DNA from: Candidatus Leptofilum proximum
GTDB taxonomy: Bacteria > Chloroflexota > Anaerolineae > Promineifilales > Promineifilaceae
NCBI GenBank assembly: GCA_016710325.1
Contig: JADJXK010000002.1
Span: forward strand, 930,001-994,000
Length of the DNA: 64,000 nt
Direction of reading: 5' to 3'
Every line of letters starts with the position of its first letter. Position 1 is the first letter of the stretch. A program made the position numbers and the translations under genes. The notes beneath the pieces are model-generated. The model saw only the letters and a program-made list of their open reading frames with translations, did no database searches and was not told where the DNA came from. Below, piece after piece: positions 1-7,419 of the stretch.

Positions 1-615
1 GGTTTGCAGCTCCGGCTCGGCAATGGCAATGTCTTCCCAGGCCATGTCGTCAGCGGGCAGCCGCTTCTGGTCGCGGTAGATCAAGTCGTACTGCGTTTCC
101 AGAATCTGAAACAGATCGTGGATCTGTTTGTAATCGTTCATCTGGTCGATTTGTTGGGAGGCGGTTTGGAAATCGGTCTGGAAGGTGATAACGGCCGTGC
201 GCACATCTTCACGGGTCAGCATGCGCACAATGGCACCAAAGCTCTTGCTGGCGATCATCGTGTTGGACTTATCTTGCTGCGGCAGCACATCGGCCGTGTG
301 GATTTCAATGCGGGCATCACTGGGATCTTCATCCACAATTTCTACGATAATGGCTTCGATGTCCACGCTGGGGCGCAGTTCGCGGAAGGCAGCCACCAGC
401 ACATTAATTCGCTTGCGGCGATCAAAATGGATGATCAGCTCACGCGCTTTATCTTTTTTGACGGTACCAGGGAGGTTCTCAAAATCGAGCTGCAAATCAA
501 AACACAAATCACGCAGATCGTCTTCGCTGAACGAGTCGTTGATGGCGCGGAGCAATTTACGAAGATCGACTGGCTTTTCTTGCCCATTCTCTACGGATTC
601 TGAAACGTCTGTCAT
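1..615 (-). CDS. Effector-associated (death-fold-like) domain protein, cut by the left edge
   Basis: Reading leftwards from the ATG at 615, the frame stays open to base 1, so 205 residues of a longer protein are visible. Residues ~15-83 resemble an effector-associated domain (EAD), the small helical adaptor of bacterial conflict and signalling systems: DLRKLLRAI, FSEDDLRDLCFDLQLDF, an NLPG turn, KDKARELIIHFDRR and a last helix ending ELRP. Residues ~84-205 are mixed beta/alpha (VEIVDEDPSDARIEI, then charged helices) and I do not recognise them. EADs normally join a sensor such as a STAND NTPase or a protease to a matching EAD on an effector. The partner would lie left of the window. No clear Shine-Dalgarno (SD) sequence precedes the ATG. 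The domain call is by motif recall, not a search. Confidence 0.7.
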   Translation of the reverse strand, partial: MTDVSESVENGQEKPVDLRKLLRAINDSFSEDDLRDLCFDLQLDFENLPGTVKKDKARELIIHFDRRKRINVLVAAFRELRPSVDIEAIIVEIVDEDPSDARIEIHTADVLPQQDKSNTMIASKSFGAIVRMLTREDVRTAVITFQTDFQTASQQIDQMNDYKQIHDLFQILETQYDLIYRDQKRLPADDMAWEDIAIAEPELQT

Positions 616-726
616 TTTTATTTGTTACTGCGACTATTCGTTACTGCACTTGATTAAAAGAGCTTACGGTAGGTTTGTCTTCCCAGCCAGATTATATGTT
701 AAGCAGACAGTTTTGCACAACGCATA

Positions 727-769
727 AAAACGGCCGTTCCTGCCTACGAGTGGTAAACAAGAACGGCCG
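727..769. repeat. Hairpin made of two ACGGCCGT copies
   Basis: Two copies of the ACGGCCGT palindrome, extended to ACGGCCGTTC and GAACGGCCGT, face each other across about 24 bases. They can form a 10-bp stem upstream of the EAD gene. It is one of many places where the iterated palindrome is doubled in intergenic DNA. Confidence 0.6.
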
Positions 770-800
770 TCTGGATGCTTCAACCCCTCAACAGAAATTT

Positions 801-934
801 GGCTCTTTGGGAATTCAGGGGAGTTTACAGCCTGTGAAACGTAAAACGTGAAACGTGACCAGAGATCCATCACGTTTCACGCTTCACGTTTCACGCCTCA
901 CGGATTGCCAACCCCTGAATTTGCTGAAGACCCG
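801..934. repeat. GTGAAAC-type dispersed palindrome, copy A
   Basis: Left arm of tandem 7-mers (GTGAAAC, GTAAAAC, GTGAAAC, GTGACCA) and right arm of their complements (CACGTTT, CACGCTT, CACGTTT, CACGCCT). The flanks GGCTCTTTGGGAATTCAGGGG and CCCCTGAATTTGCTGAAGACCCG recur, in part and inverted, around the copy at 43915-44022. It starts 22 bases downstream of the stop codon of the GH13 gene, so it could end that transcript. No transposase is present; this is a MITE-like or REP-like element. Confidence 0.75.
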
Positions 935-955
935 TTTTTCACTGTAACGGATTCA

Positions 956-2881
956 TTATGCGGGATTGGCTCCACCACCCTCCTGCGACAAAATCAGGAC
1001 GCTGTACGGCCCGATGCTGAGGGTACCGTTGTACGCAAAATCATCGTATTCGCCGGGAACGGCCGTTACCGTGGGCACATAATGACCGGTAAAGCTGGGA
1101 TGGTACGCGCGCAGATCGCTGTTGAGCCGCACCAGCCATTTACCCGCATGAGGCAAACCCAGCCTGTACTGCGTCAACACCCGGTTGGCGAAGTTGGCCA
1201 CCACGATCACATCATCGCCGGGACCGCCAGCGTGCCAACGGTGGAAAGCAATCAGTTTGGCGGCGTCGTTGGCGTGGAAAACATTGATCGACTGCCCGCT
1301 CAGGCCGCGCGTATGCCCGGCCTGGTTGCGCCGCAGGCTGATGAGATGGCGATACAGGGCCACCATGCCGCTGTTTTGCTGGGCCTTTTGCCAGTCGAGC
1401 GGCCGTTTGTCGTCAAACCAGCCGTCTTCCAAAAACTCTTGCCCCTGGAAGAGCATGGGCACACCAGGTGCGGTGAAGACCAGGGCAGCCCCTAAAGCAG
1501 CGCGTTTGGCCGCCAGCGCGTCGCTGCCGTCGGCCACAGCCACCTCATGCACCACCCGCGCCTTGCCGTTGGCCACCTCGTCGTGTGACTCCGTGTAGAT
1601 GACCCGGCTGAACGCATCAGCGCCGTAGCGGAACATCAGGGCATCGCGCACGGCCAGCATGTCGCGCTCCTCGTCACGCGGCGAGATGATCGCCTGGCGG
1701 ATGGGATGGACAAACTGACTGTCCCACTGGGTGTTGAAGCCTGCTCCCCCCGCTTTAATCGGTTCGGTGAGCCACTTGTTGGCCTGCAAGTCCTCGGCAA
1801 TGCGAAAGTGGCGCGGGTTGTGGTGCTGCATCTCGCCGTTGATGGCCTGCATCAGCGCCCACCCTTCGGGAATGTTGGCCCCAGGATCACCATCGTGGCC
1901 GTGAGCGTTGCGAATGTAGGAGGTGGCGTCCCAGCGCAGGCCATCGATCTGGTATTCGTCCAGCCACATGCGCACGTTGTCGCGAATGTAGCGGCGCACT
2001 TCGGGACGGCCGTAATCGGGCCGCGTATCCGCCCACGGCGTTTTGGAGCGCCAGTCGTTGTAAAAGTAGATGCCGCCCATGCCGTCCTGCTGCCAGCCGT
2101 CAAACTGCCACAGGCTCAGATCTTGCGGGCCAAAGTGGTTATATACCACGTCTACAATCACCGCGATGCCCTGGGCGTGGGCGGCCTGGATCAGCTGTTT
2201 GAACTTTTCTGGCCCGCCATACGCCTGGCTGATGGCAAAGGGATGGGCCGGGTTGTAACCCCAGGAAAGCTCGCCGGGGAACGTTTTGACGGGCATCAGC
2301 TCGATGGCGTTGATGCCCAGCACACGCAGATAGGGCAGTTTTTCAATGACCTGGGCAAAGTTGAACGGGGGACGGCCGTTCCCTTCCCCAAAAGTACCTA
2401 CGTGCAGTTCATAAATGACCAGGTCTTCCAGCGCGGGTGGACGGAAAGGGGTGGTAAGGGTGGGAACGGCCGTAGGCACACCCAGCACCTTCCCGTTGCG
2501 AACCACCCCGTTTTGGAAAGGCGGCCGTACGTCTTTGGCATAGGGATCGGTGCGCAGCAGCTTCCGTGAACCATTCTGCACCACAAACTTGTACTCATCA
2601 CCCACCTGCGCCTGGGGCACGTTCACCGACCAGCACCCGCTGGTTTCACGGGCCAGCGGAATTTGGTTTTGCTGCCAGTTGTTAAACGAGCCGGTCACAT
2701 ACACCGCGCTGGCGTGTGGCGCCCAGACACGAAAAACGGTGCCATCGTTATGGGGGATGGCGCCCATGCCCGGCTGCAGAGCTGGCTGCACCGGACGAAT
2801 TTTGTAACGCAGCGTCTGCCAGGTCTGGCCCAACTGCTCCCACCAGGCAGGCGATAGTTTTTCCTTATCACTTAAAGCCAT
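956..2881 (-). CDS. GH13 alpha-glucan branching enzyme-like protein
   Basis: A 641-residue GH13 enzyme acting on alpha-1,4-glucans, most like 1,4-alpha-glucan branching enzymes. An N-terminal CBM48/E-set domain lies at ~45-125 (FRVWAPHASAVYVTGSFNNW). The TIM barrel follows from ~155, with region I DVVYNH (244-249), the nucleophile Asp318 in GLRWDAT, the acid/base Glu363 in IAED and Asp434 in ESHDEV. A C-terminal beta domain closes the protein. Its length fits GlgB. No other glycogen gene is adjacent, so malto-oligosyltrehalose trehalohydrolase or a debranching relative cannot be excluded. GTGGAGGATCT just before the ATG is a good SD sequence. It is transcribed alone, away from the phosphatase gene. 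Confidence 0.85.
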   Translation of the reverse strand: MALSDKEKLSPAWWEQLGQTWQTLRYKIRPVQPALQPGMGAIPHNDGTVFRVWAPHASAVYVTGSFNNWQQNQIPLARETSGCWSVNVPQAQVGDEYKFVVQNGSRKLLRTDPYAKDVRPPFQNGVVRNGKVLGVPTAVPTLTTPFRPPALEDLVIYELHVGTFGEGNGRPPFNFAQVIEKLPYLRVLGINAIELMPVKTFPGELSWGYNPAHPFAISQAYGGPEKFKQLIQAAHAQGIAVIVDVVYNHFGPQDLSLWQFDGWQQDGMGGIYFYNDWRSKTPWADTRPDYGRPEVRRYIRDNVRMWLDEYQIDGLRWDATSYIRNAHGHDGDPGANIPEGWALMQAINGEMQHHNPRHFRIAEDLQANKWLTEPIKAGGAGFNTQWDSQFVHPIRQAIISPRDEERDMLAVRDALMFRYGADAFSRVIYTESHDEVANGKARVVHEVAVADGSDALAAKRAALGAALVFTAPGVPMLFQGQEFLEDGWFDDKRPLDWQKAQQNSGMVALYRHLISLRRNQAGHTRGLSGQSINVFHANDAAKLIAFHRWHAGGPGDDVIVVANFANRVLTQYRLGLPHAGKWLVRLNSDLRAYHPSFTGHYVPTVTAVPGEYDDFAYNGTLSIGPYSVLILSQEGGGANPA

Positions 2882-2939
2882 AGATCCTCCACAAAGTCGT
2901 TAGGATAAACGATTTTGTTGCTCTTTTGGTAAAAATTGT

Positions 2940-2997
2940 GTTAACAAAAGTGCTTTATGTTAACCAATCATATCAAATATTAAGGAAAAGCACTTTT
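2940..2997. promoter_or_regulatory. AT-rich divergent control region with inverted repeats
   Basis: Between the divergent GH13 and phosphatase genes lies an AT-rich stretch. It has an exact 11-bp inverted repeat (AAAAGTGCTTT at 2946-2956, AAAGCACTTTT at 2987-2997) and two GTTAAC hexamers (2940-2945 and 2959-2964), each itself a palindrome, 19 bp apart. Such spacing fits a repressor or activator site, perhaps for the sugar gene. The regulator is unknown. Confidence 0.45.
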
Positions 2998-3067
2998 TCT
3001 GGCAAAAGGAATAGCCCATTTTTCCCAGGTTTTTGCAAAAATTTTGTAGCTCCTTTATAGACCTTGA

Positions 3068-3096
3068 TTGCATTTTGCTGGTACTCTAGTTATCCT
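3068..3096 (+). promoter_or_regulatory. Promoter of the phosphatase gene (near-leaderless)
   Basis: TTGCAT (3068-3073), a 17-bp spacer and TATCCT (3091-3096). The predicted start falls about 3 bases before the ATG at 3106, which has no SD sequence. Confidence 0.5.
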
Positions 3097-3105
3097 AATG
3101 TGTCT

Positions 3106-3639
3106 ATGAATCCAATTCACTGGCTGTTTGACAAGCTTTTTCCTGTTATCCGTTTTACGTATGAAAAGATTCAGCGACATCGTTGGTTTGACGAAATTAC
3201 CCCCCAACTCTGGTTGGGTGGCGCGCCTCACTATCCGCGAGACTACAAGTTTTTGCTTGACAACGGCATTACGGCCGTTCTTAACATTCGCGCTGAACGG
3301 GAAGACGACGTGGCGTTGTACCGTTCTCACGGCATTACCTACCTCCAACTGAAGGTGCTGGACGTGATGGTTCCTTCGGAGGAGATGATTGATCTCGGGG
3401 TTGAATTTTTACACCAGCAGGTAGAAGACGGCCGTATTGTCCTCGTGCACTGCGCCAAAGGACGGGGACGCTCGGCCACGATCCTGGCCGGTTACCTGAT
3501 GAAGTACGAAGGCATGAGCTTTGCTGAAGCCAATGAGAAAATGAAGAAGTCACGGCCGTTAACCAAGCTGGAAGGCCGACATCGCCAGCGCCTGGAAAGC
3601 TGGGCAGCTAGCAAACAGCAAAATTCCTCAGTGACCTGA
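3106..3639 (+). CDS. Dual-specificity protein phosphatase
   Basis: 177 residues, a single cysteine-based phosphatase domain. The signature loop HCAKGRGRS sits at 115-123 (nucleophile Cys116, Arg122), and Asp86 in LDVMVPS is the likely general acid. The last ~35 residues are basic. It would remove phosphate from Ser/Thr/Tyr or from a lipid or nucleotide substrate; a PTPMT1-like phosphatidylglycerophosphate phosphatase is an alternative. The ATG at 3106 is chosen because a TTGCAT-17-TATCCT promoter ends just before it; a TTG at 3064 would lie upstream of the predicted transcript start. The N-terminus has a hydrophobic, aromatic stretch (IHWLFDKLFPVIRF). Confidence 0.85.
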   Translation: MNPIHWLFDKLFPVIRFTYEKIQRHRWFDEITPQLWLGGAPHYPRDYKFLLDNGITAVLNIRAEREDDVALYRSHGITYLQLKVLDVMVPSEEMIDLGVEFLHQQVEDGRIVLVHCAKGRGRSATILAGYLMKYEGMSFAEANEKMKKSRPLTKLEGRHRQRLESWAASKQQNSSVT

Positions 3640-4172
3640 TCTCGAAAGAACAAAGAAAAAGTAAATATTTCCAGAACATTGTACTGAAAAACGTCATTTA
3701 GCAACCATCGCAGGACTGGCGCTTATCACCAACTACAATTACCAGACCTGCGGACTCGTACAAATAATCAAGCTGCGGCGATCTATTATTTGAAACTAAT
3801 TGTTACCTTTTTGGAGCACGAATTAGTTAGTAAAAGCGCGTTTGGTAGACGCAAGCAAATGGGGAAGCCACCTGCCGCCCGGCAAATGGCCGCCCTCATC
3901 TGCTTGAGGTGAAGGAGGTACAATATCTGACCGGTAAACAAGCAACTTGACGACTGTGCGTCTTCGTACGGCCGTTACCTGCCCAAACGGTCCGTTTGCC
4001 CCGAAGTGAAGAAAGTAAACCAAATCCTGTTAACCGATCGAACGAACAACTCAATAACCCCAAACGGCCGTCACCTGCGTGATGGCCAGCTGAGCCGCTG
4101 TCCCCTGGCCGGAACAACGTCTGGCAGCAGACAGCGCCACTCAGCATCAACGTTTCTTTCATGGAGGAAGGA
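3640..4172. other. Gene-free 533-base region
   Basis: No frame here has coding character. It holds two ACGGCCGT copies (about 3969 and 4063) and the long hairpin at 3852-3906, and ends in the SD sequence of the secreted protein gene. It may be a long 5' leader. Confidence 0.5.
3852..3906 (+). promoter_or_regulatory. Long nested hairpin in the leader of the secreted protein gene
   Basis: The 55 bases fold end to end: CAAGCA/TGCTTG, ATG/CAT, GGG/CCC, GCCA/TGGC and TGCC/GGCA stack with small internal loops around a GCCC apex. The SD-like AAGGAGGT lies just beyond it without a start codon. It matches no riboswitch class that I can recognise. It could be a structured leader RNA or a small RNA. 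Confidence 0.35.
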
Positions 4173-7100
4173 ATGACATTTTTTAATAAACTCGTTCGCC
4201 TTGGCGGATTATTGCTTTTACTTGTTGGCGGTATCTGGCTGCTCAGCATGGCCAGTGGACCCTCACCAGAGACGTTGGAAAGGCAGATGGCCATACAAGC
4301 CTTTGCCCCGGTAGACGTTGGTGATCGGGACGCAGCAGGCGAAATTGTTGAACAAAACCTCTCGTTGCCCACCGTCGTCAACCTGGCCGATATTCCCGCC
4401 GGTGTTTACGATCCAAACAACCAGTACGATCGCTGGCAGCGCGGTGAAATTGACCTGCAAGAAGAGTTCTTCCGCCTGCCTGAGTCTCAGATGGCCTTAC
4501 TGCAAGCCCAATCCGAGGAACTGCCCACCAGCGCTAACGTGCAGTTGGCCCCCAGTGGCCCCAACCTGCAAGCCCCCAGCGCTGGGGTTAGCTTCTCGTC
4601 CCTCGACTTCACCGAATGCTGTGGCGGTGGCGGCAACGTTCCCCCCGACCCAGAACTGGCCGTTGGCCCCAACCACATCATTGCCGTGGTAAATGTCGCC
4701 TTTGAAATTTACGACAAAAGCGGTAACAGCCTGGTTGGCCCTACCACCTTTGCCAGCTTCATGTCTTCGAACAGCAACTGTACTGGTGTTTTTGACCCCA
4801 ACGCCTTGTACGATGAGCGCGAAAACCGCTTCATCCTGGGCATCGATGCCGACGGCACCGACTACTGCATAGCAGTCTCCCAGACCGGCGATCCCACCGG
4901 CAGTTGGAATATCTACTCCTTCACCACGGGCAGCGCCACCGTTTTCTTCGATTATCCTCATGCGGGTGTGGGCAACGACGCCATCTACATGGGCGCCAAC
5001 ATGTTCAGCAACACCACCGGCTCCTTCCTGGACTCTCGCATTTGGGCGTTTAACAAAGCTGCCATGTACAGCGGCGCTGCGGCAACCTCTGTGATGCGCA
5101 ATCTGGGCAGCAACGACGACACCCCGCAGCCGCTGAACCTGCACGGCTGGAACCAGGGCACCTGGCCCACCACCGGCCCCCACTACTTCATCACCGAAAC
5201 GGGCTACAATGGGGCAAACCACACCATCTATTCATGGAACGCTCCGTTTGGCGCCAACACCTTCAGCACGGTAGGTGGCGTGAACCTGAACACAGCGACC
5301 GGTGTTACGGCTGGCGCAACTGTTTCCTTCCCGCAGTCCAGCGGCGGTACGCTGCAAGGTAACGACTGGCGCCCACAGGACTTTGAGTACCGTAACGGCT
5401 TCGCCTGGACCACCATGACCATCGGCTGTAATCCTGGCGGTGGTACCGTTAACTGCGTGCGCTGGGCCCAGATTAATCCGGCCACGGCCACCGTGGTGAA
5501 TGCAGGCGTCTACAGCAGCAGCGGCGAATACCGCCAGTTCCCCGACCTGGCCGTGAACCACTGCAATGATATGGCTGTTGGTTATACCAAGTCCAGCACC
5601 AGTATGTTCCCTGGCATTTTTGTCACCGGCCGCCAATCCACGGATGCGGCGGGCACGCTGCAAGCGGAAGTTCTGCTGAAGGCGGGCGAAATTTCGTACA
5701 CTTCGTTTGAAACCACCGCGCCGCGCCGCTGGGGTGACTACACCGAGATGACCATTGACCCGAACGGCCTCACCTTCTGGTACCTGGGCGAATACAGCAA
5801 GAATACGGGCACAACGCAAGGTCGCTGGGGTACCTACATCGGCTCTTACTCGTTTAGCAGCTGCACCACCGGCCCCACCCCCACCCCAGGCCCGACGGCC
5901 ACGCCGACCAACACGGCCGTTCCGCCAACCCCAACCAACACACCAGCACCCGGTTCCTGCACCGTCTACACCAGCACCGACGTGCCCAAGACCATCTCCA
6001 CCAGCGGCACGCCCAGCGTCAGCTCCGTGCTGAACATCTCTGGCAGCGGCACCATTGCTGACCTTAATGTGTTGAATCTAAACGGTACACACACCTGGAT
6101 CAACGATCTGGACTTCAACCTGATCAGCCCGGCGGGTACGGCCGTTCAAATCATGGGCCAGTCGTGCAGCTCGCAGGACAACTTCAACCTGAGCCTGGAC
6201 GATGAAGCGTCTGGCACCTGGCCCTGCCCGCCCACTGGCGGCGGCACCTACCTGCCGACCAACCCGCTGTCTACGTTTGACGGGCAAAATGCCAACGGGA
6301 CCTGGACCCTGCGTGTTGACGACAACGCCAACCTGGACGGCGGCAGCCTGAACGGCTGGAGTCTGGAAGTGTGCACCACTGGCGTTGGTCCCACACCAAC
6401 CAACACGCCCGTGCCGCCAACCCCAACCAACACGCCCGTGCCACCAACCCCGACCAACACGCCCGTGCCAGGCAGTGCGGTCATCTACGTTAGCTCTAGC
6501 ACCAACGGCACGGCAAGCGGCGTTGCCTTTAACGACGAAGACATTTTGTCTTACAATGTTAGCAGCGGCGCCTGGGCGCTGTTCTTTGACGGCTCAGACG
6601 TGGGTGTCTCGACCGACGTGGATGCGTTTGCCATCCTGACCGATGGTTCCATCCTGATGAGCTTCGATACTACCACCACGGCGGGCGCCGCCGGTTCCGT
6701 AACCGATGCCGACATCGTGCGCTTTGTGCCAACGTCTACCGGTTCTACCACCGCCGGAACCTTCTCGCTTTACTTTGATGGGTCCGACGTGGGCCTGAGC
6801 ACAAGCAGTGAAGATATTGACGCGGTTGAGCTGCTGGCAGACGGCCGTATCGTCATCAGCACCACGGGCAACATTAGCGTCACTGGCGCCTCAGGCGCAG
6901 ATGAAGACATGGTCGCCTTTACGCCAACCAGCCTGGGCAGCACCACCAGCGGCACCTGGGCCATCTACTTCGATGGCTCCGATGTGGCGCTCAACACTTC
7001 CAGCTCTGAAGATATAAACGGCACCTGGATTGCGCCCAACGGCGACATCTACCTGAGCACCCTCGGCGCCTTCTCTGTGACCGGCGCCAGCGGTGACGGG

Positions 7101-7229
7101 GCCGACATCTTCCGGTGTGTACCTGGCTCGATTGGCTCGACAACAAGCTGTACTTACAGCATGTACTGGGATGGTTCTGCCAATGGCTTTGCTGGCGAGG
7201 TAACCGACGGGTTCCACATCAGCCAATAA
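4173..7229 (+). CDS. Large secreted protein with a P-domain and three C-terminal repeats
   Basis: 1018 residues. Residues 1-30 form a signal peptide (FFNKLVRLGG then LLLLLVGGIWLL). Residues ~100-560 are a long Gly/Asn/Thr-rich, propeller-like region (PDPELAVGPNHIIAVVN). A Thr/Pro linker of PTPTNT type leads to a proprotein-convertase P-domain (~590-730: LNGTHTWINDLDFNLISPAG, FDGQNANGTWTLRVDD). A second linker leads to three ~75-residue repeats marked by FDGSDVG/FDGSDVA and STDVDA/SSEDIDA. No protease triad is visible, so it is probably an adhesive or surface protein. An upstream in-frame ATG at 4161 exists, but GGAGGAAGGA lies between it and the ATG at 4173, which is therefore the better start. 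Confidence 0.8.
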   Translation: MTFFNKLVRLGGLLLLLVGGIWLLSMASGPSPETLERQMAIQAFAPVDVGDRDAAGEIVEQNLSLPTVVNLADIPAGVYDPNNQYDRWQRGEIDLQEEFFRLPESQMALLQAQSEELPTSANVQLAPSGPNLQAPSAGVSFSSLDFTECCGGGGNVPPDPELAVGPNHIIAVVNVAFEIYDKSGNSLVGPTTFASFMSSNSNCTGVFDPNALYDERENRFILGIDADGTDYCIAVSQTGDPTGSWNIYSFTTGSATVFFDYPHAGVGNDAIYMGANMFSNTTGSFLDSRIWAFNKAAMYSGAAATSVMRNLGSNDDTPQPLNLHGWNQGTWPTTGPHYFITETGYNGANHTIYSWNAPFGANTFSTVGGVNLNTATGVTAGATVSFPQSSGGTLQGNDWRPQDFEYRNGFAWTTMTIGCNPGGGTVNCVRWAQINPATATVVNAGVYSSSGEYRQFPDLAVNHCNDMAVGYTKSSTSMFPGIFVTGRQSTDAAGTLQAEVLLKAGEISYTSFETTAPRRWGDYTEMTIDPNGLTFWYLGEYSKNTGTTQGRWGTYIGSYSFSSCTTGPTPTPGPTATPTNTAVPPTPTNTPAPGSCTVYTSTDVPKTISTSGTPSVSSVLNISGSGTIADLNVLNLNGTHTWINDLDFNLISPAGTAVQIMGQSCSSQDNFNLSLDDEASGTWPCPPTGGGTYLPTNPLSTFDGQNANGTWTLRVDDNANLDGGSLNGWSLEVCTTGVGPTPTNTPVPPTPTNTPVPPTPTNTPVPGSAVIYVSSSTNGTASGVAFNDEDILSYNVSSGAWALFFDGSDVGVSTDVDAFAILTDGSILMSFDTTTTAGAAGSVTDADIVRFVPTSTGSTTAGTFSLYFDGSDVGLSTSSEDIDAVELLADGRIVISTTGNISVTGASGADEDMVAFTPTSLGSTTSGTWAIYFDGSDVALNTSSSEDINGTWIAPNGDIYLSTLGAFSVTGASGDGADIFRCVPGSIGSTTSCTYSMYWDGSANGFAGEVTDGFHISQ

Positions 7230-7244
7230 CTGTTTGGCGTTTAC

Positions 7245-7277
7245 AGATTGGTCCAATCTTTGAGATTGGACCAATCT
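7245..7277. repeat. AGATTGG inverted repeat
   Basis: AGATTGGTCCAATCT and AGATTGGACCAATCT are exact reverse complements 3 bases apart, and each is itself nearly palindromic. It sits 15 bases after the stop codon of the secreted protein gene, just before the T-tract terminator. Its unit matches the GATTGGA elements at 9607 and 38467. Confidence 0.7.
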
Positions 7278-7287
7278 TGCCGTTACA

Positions 7288-7318
7288 AGAGTCTGGCTCC
7301 GGCCAGGCTCTTTTTTTG
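7288..7318 (+). terminator. Rho-independent terminator of the secreted protein gene
   Basis: AGAGTCTGGC pairs with GCCAGGCTCT (one G-T wobble) over a TCCG loop, followed by a run of eight T. Confidence 0.85.
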
Positions 7319-7419
7319 TTTGTCCAGGCTGGATTGGGGCCACGTTGGCGGAACGGCCGTTTCTGCTATCATAGCCTCATATTCCTCAGCTCAACTAAAC
7401 AACCGATCAGGAGACGCTC

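Noticed and set aside
4..603. Plus-strand open frame of 199 codons at the left edge
   Set aside because: It is the antisense of the EAD protein frame, which has a recognisable domain and an ATG at 615.
3841..3935. Possible c-di-GMP or cobalamin riboswitch before the secreted protein gene
   Set aside because: The GACGCAAGC and GGGAAGCC words recall parts of those classes, but the remaining conserved blocks are missing; only a plain nested hairpin is supported.
6385..6475. Direct DNA repeats resembling a short CRISPR-like array
   Set aside because: They encode the Thr/Pro linker PTPTNTPVP inside a gene, have no unique spacers and no cas genes nearby.
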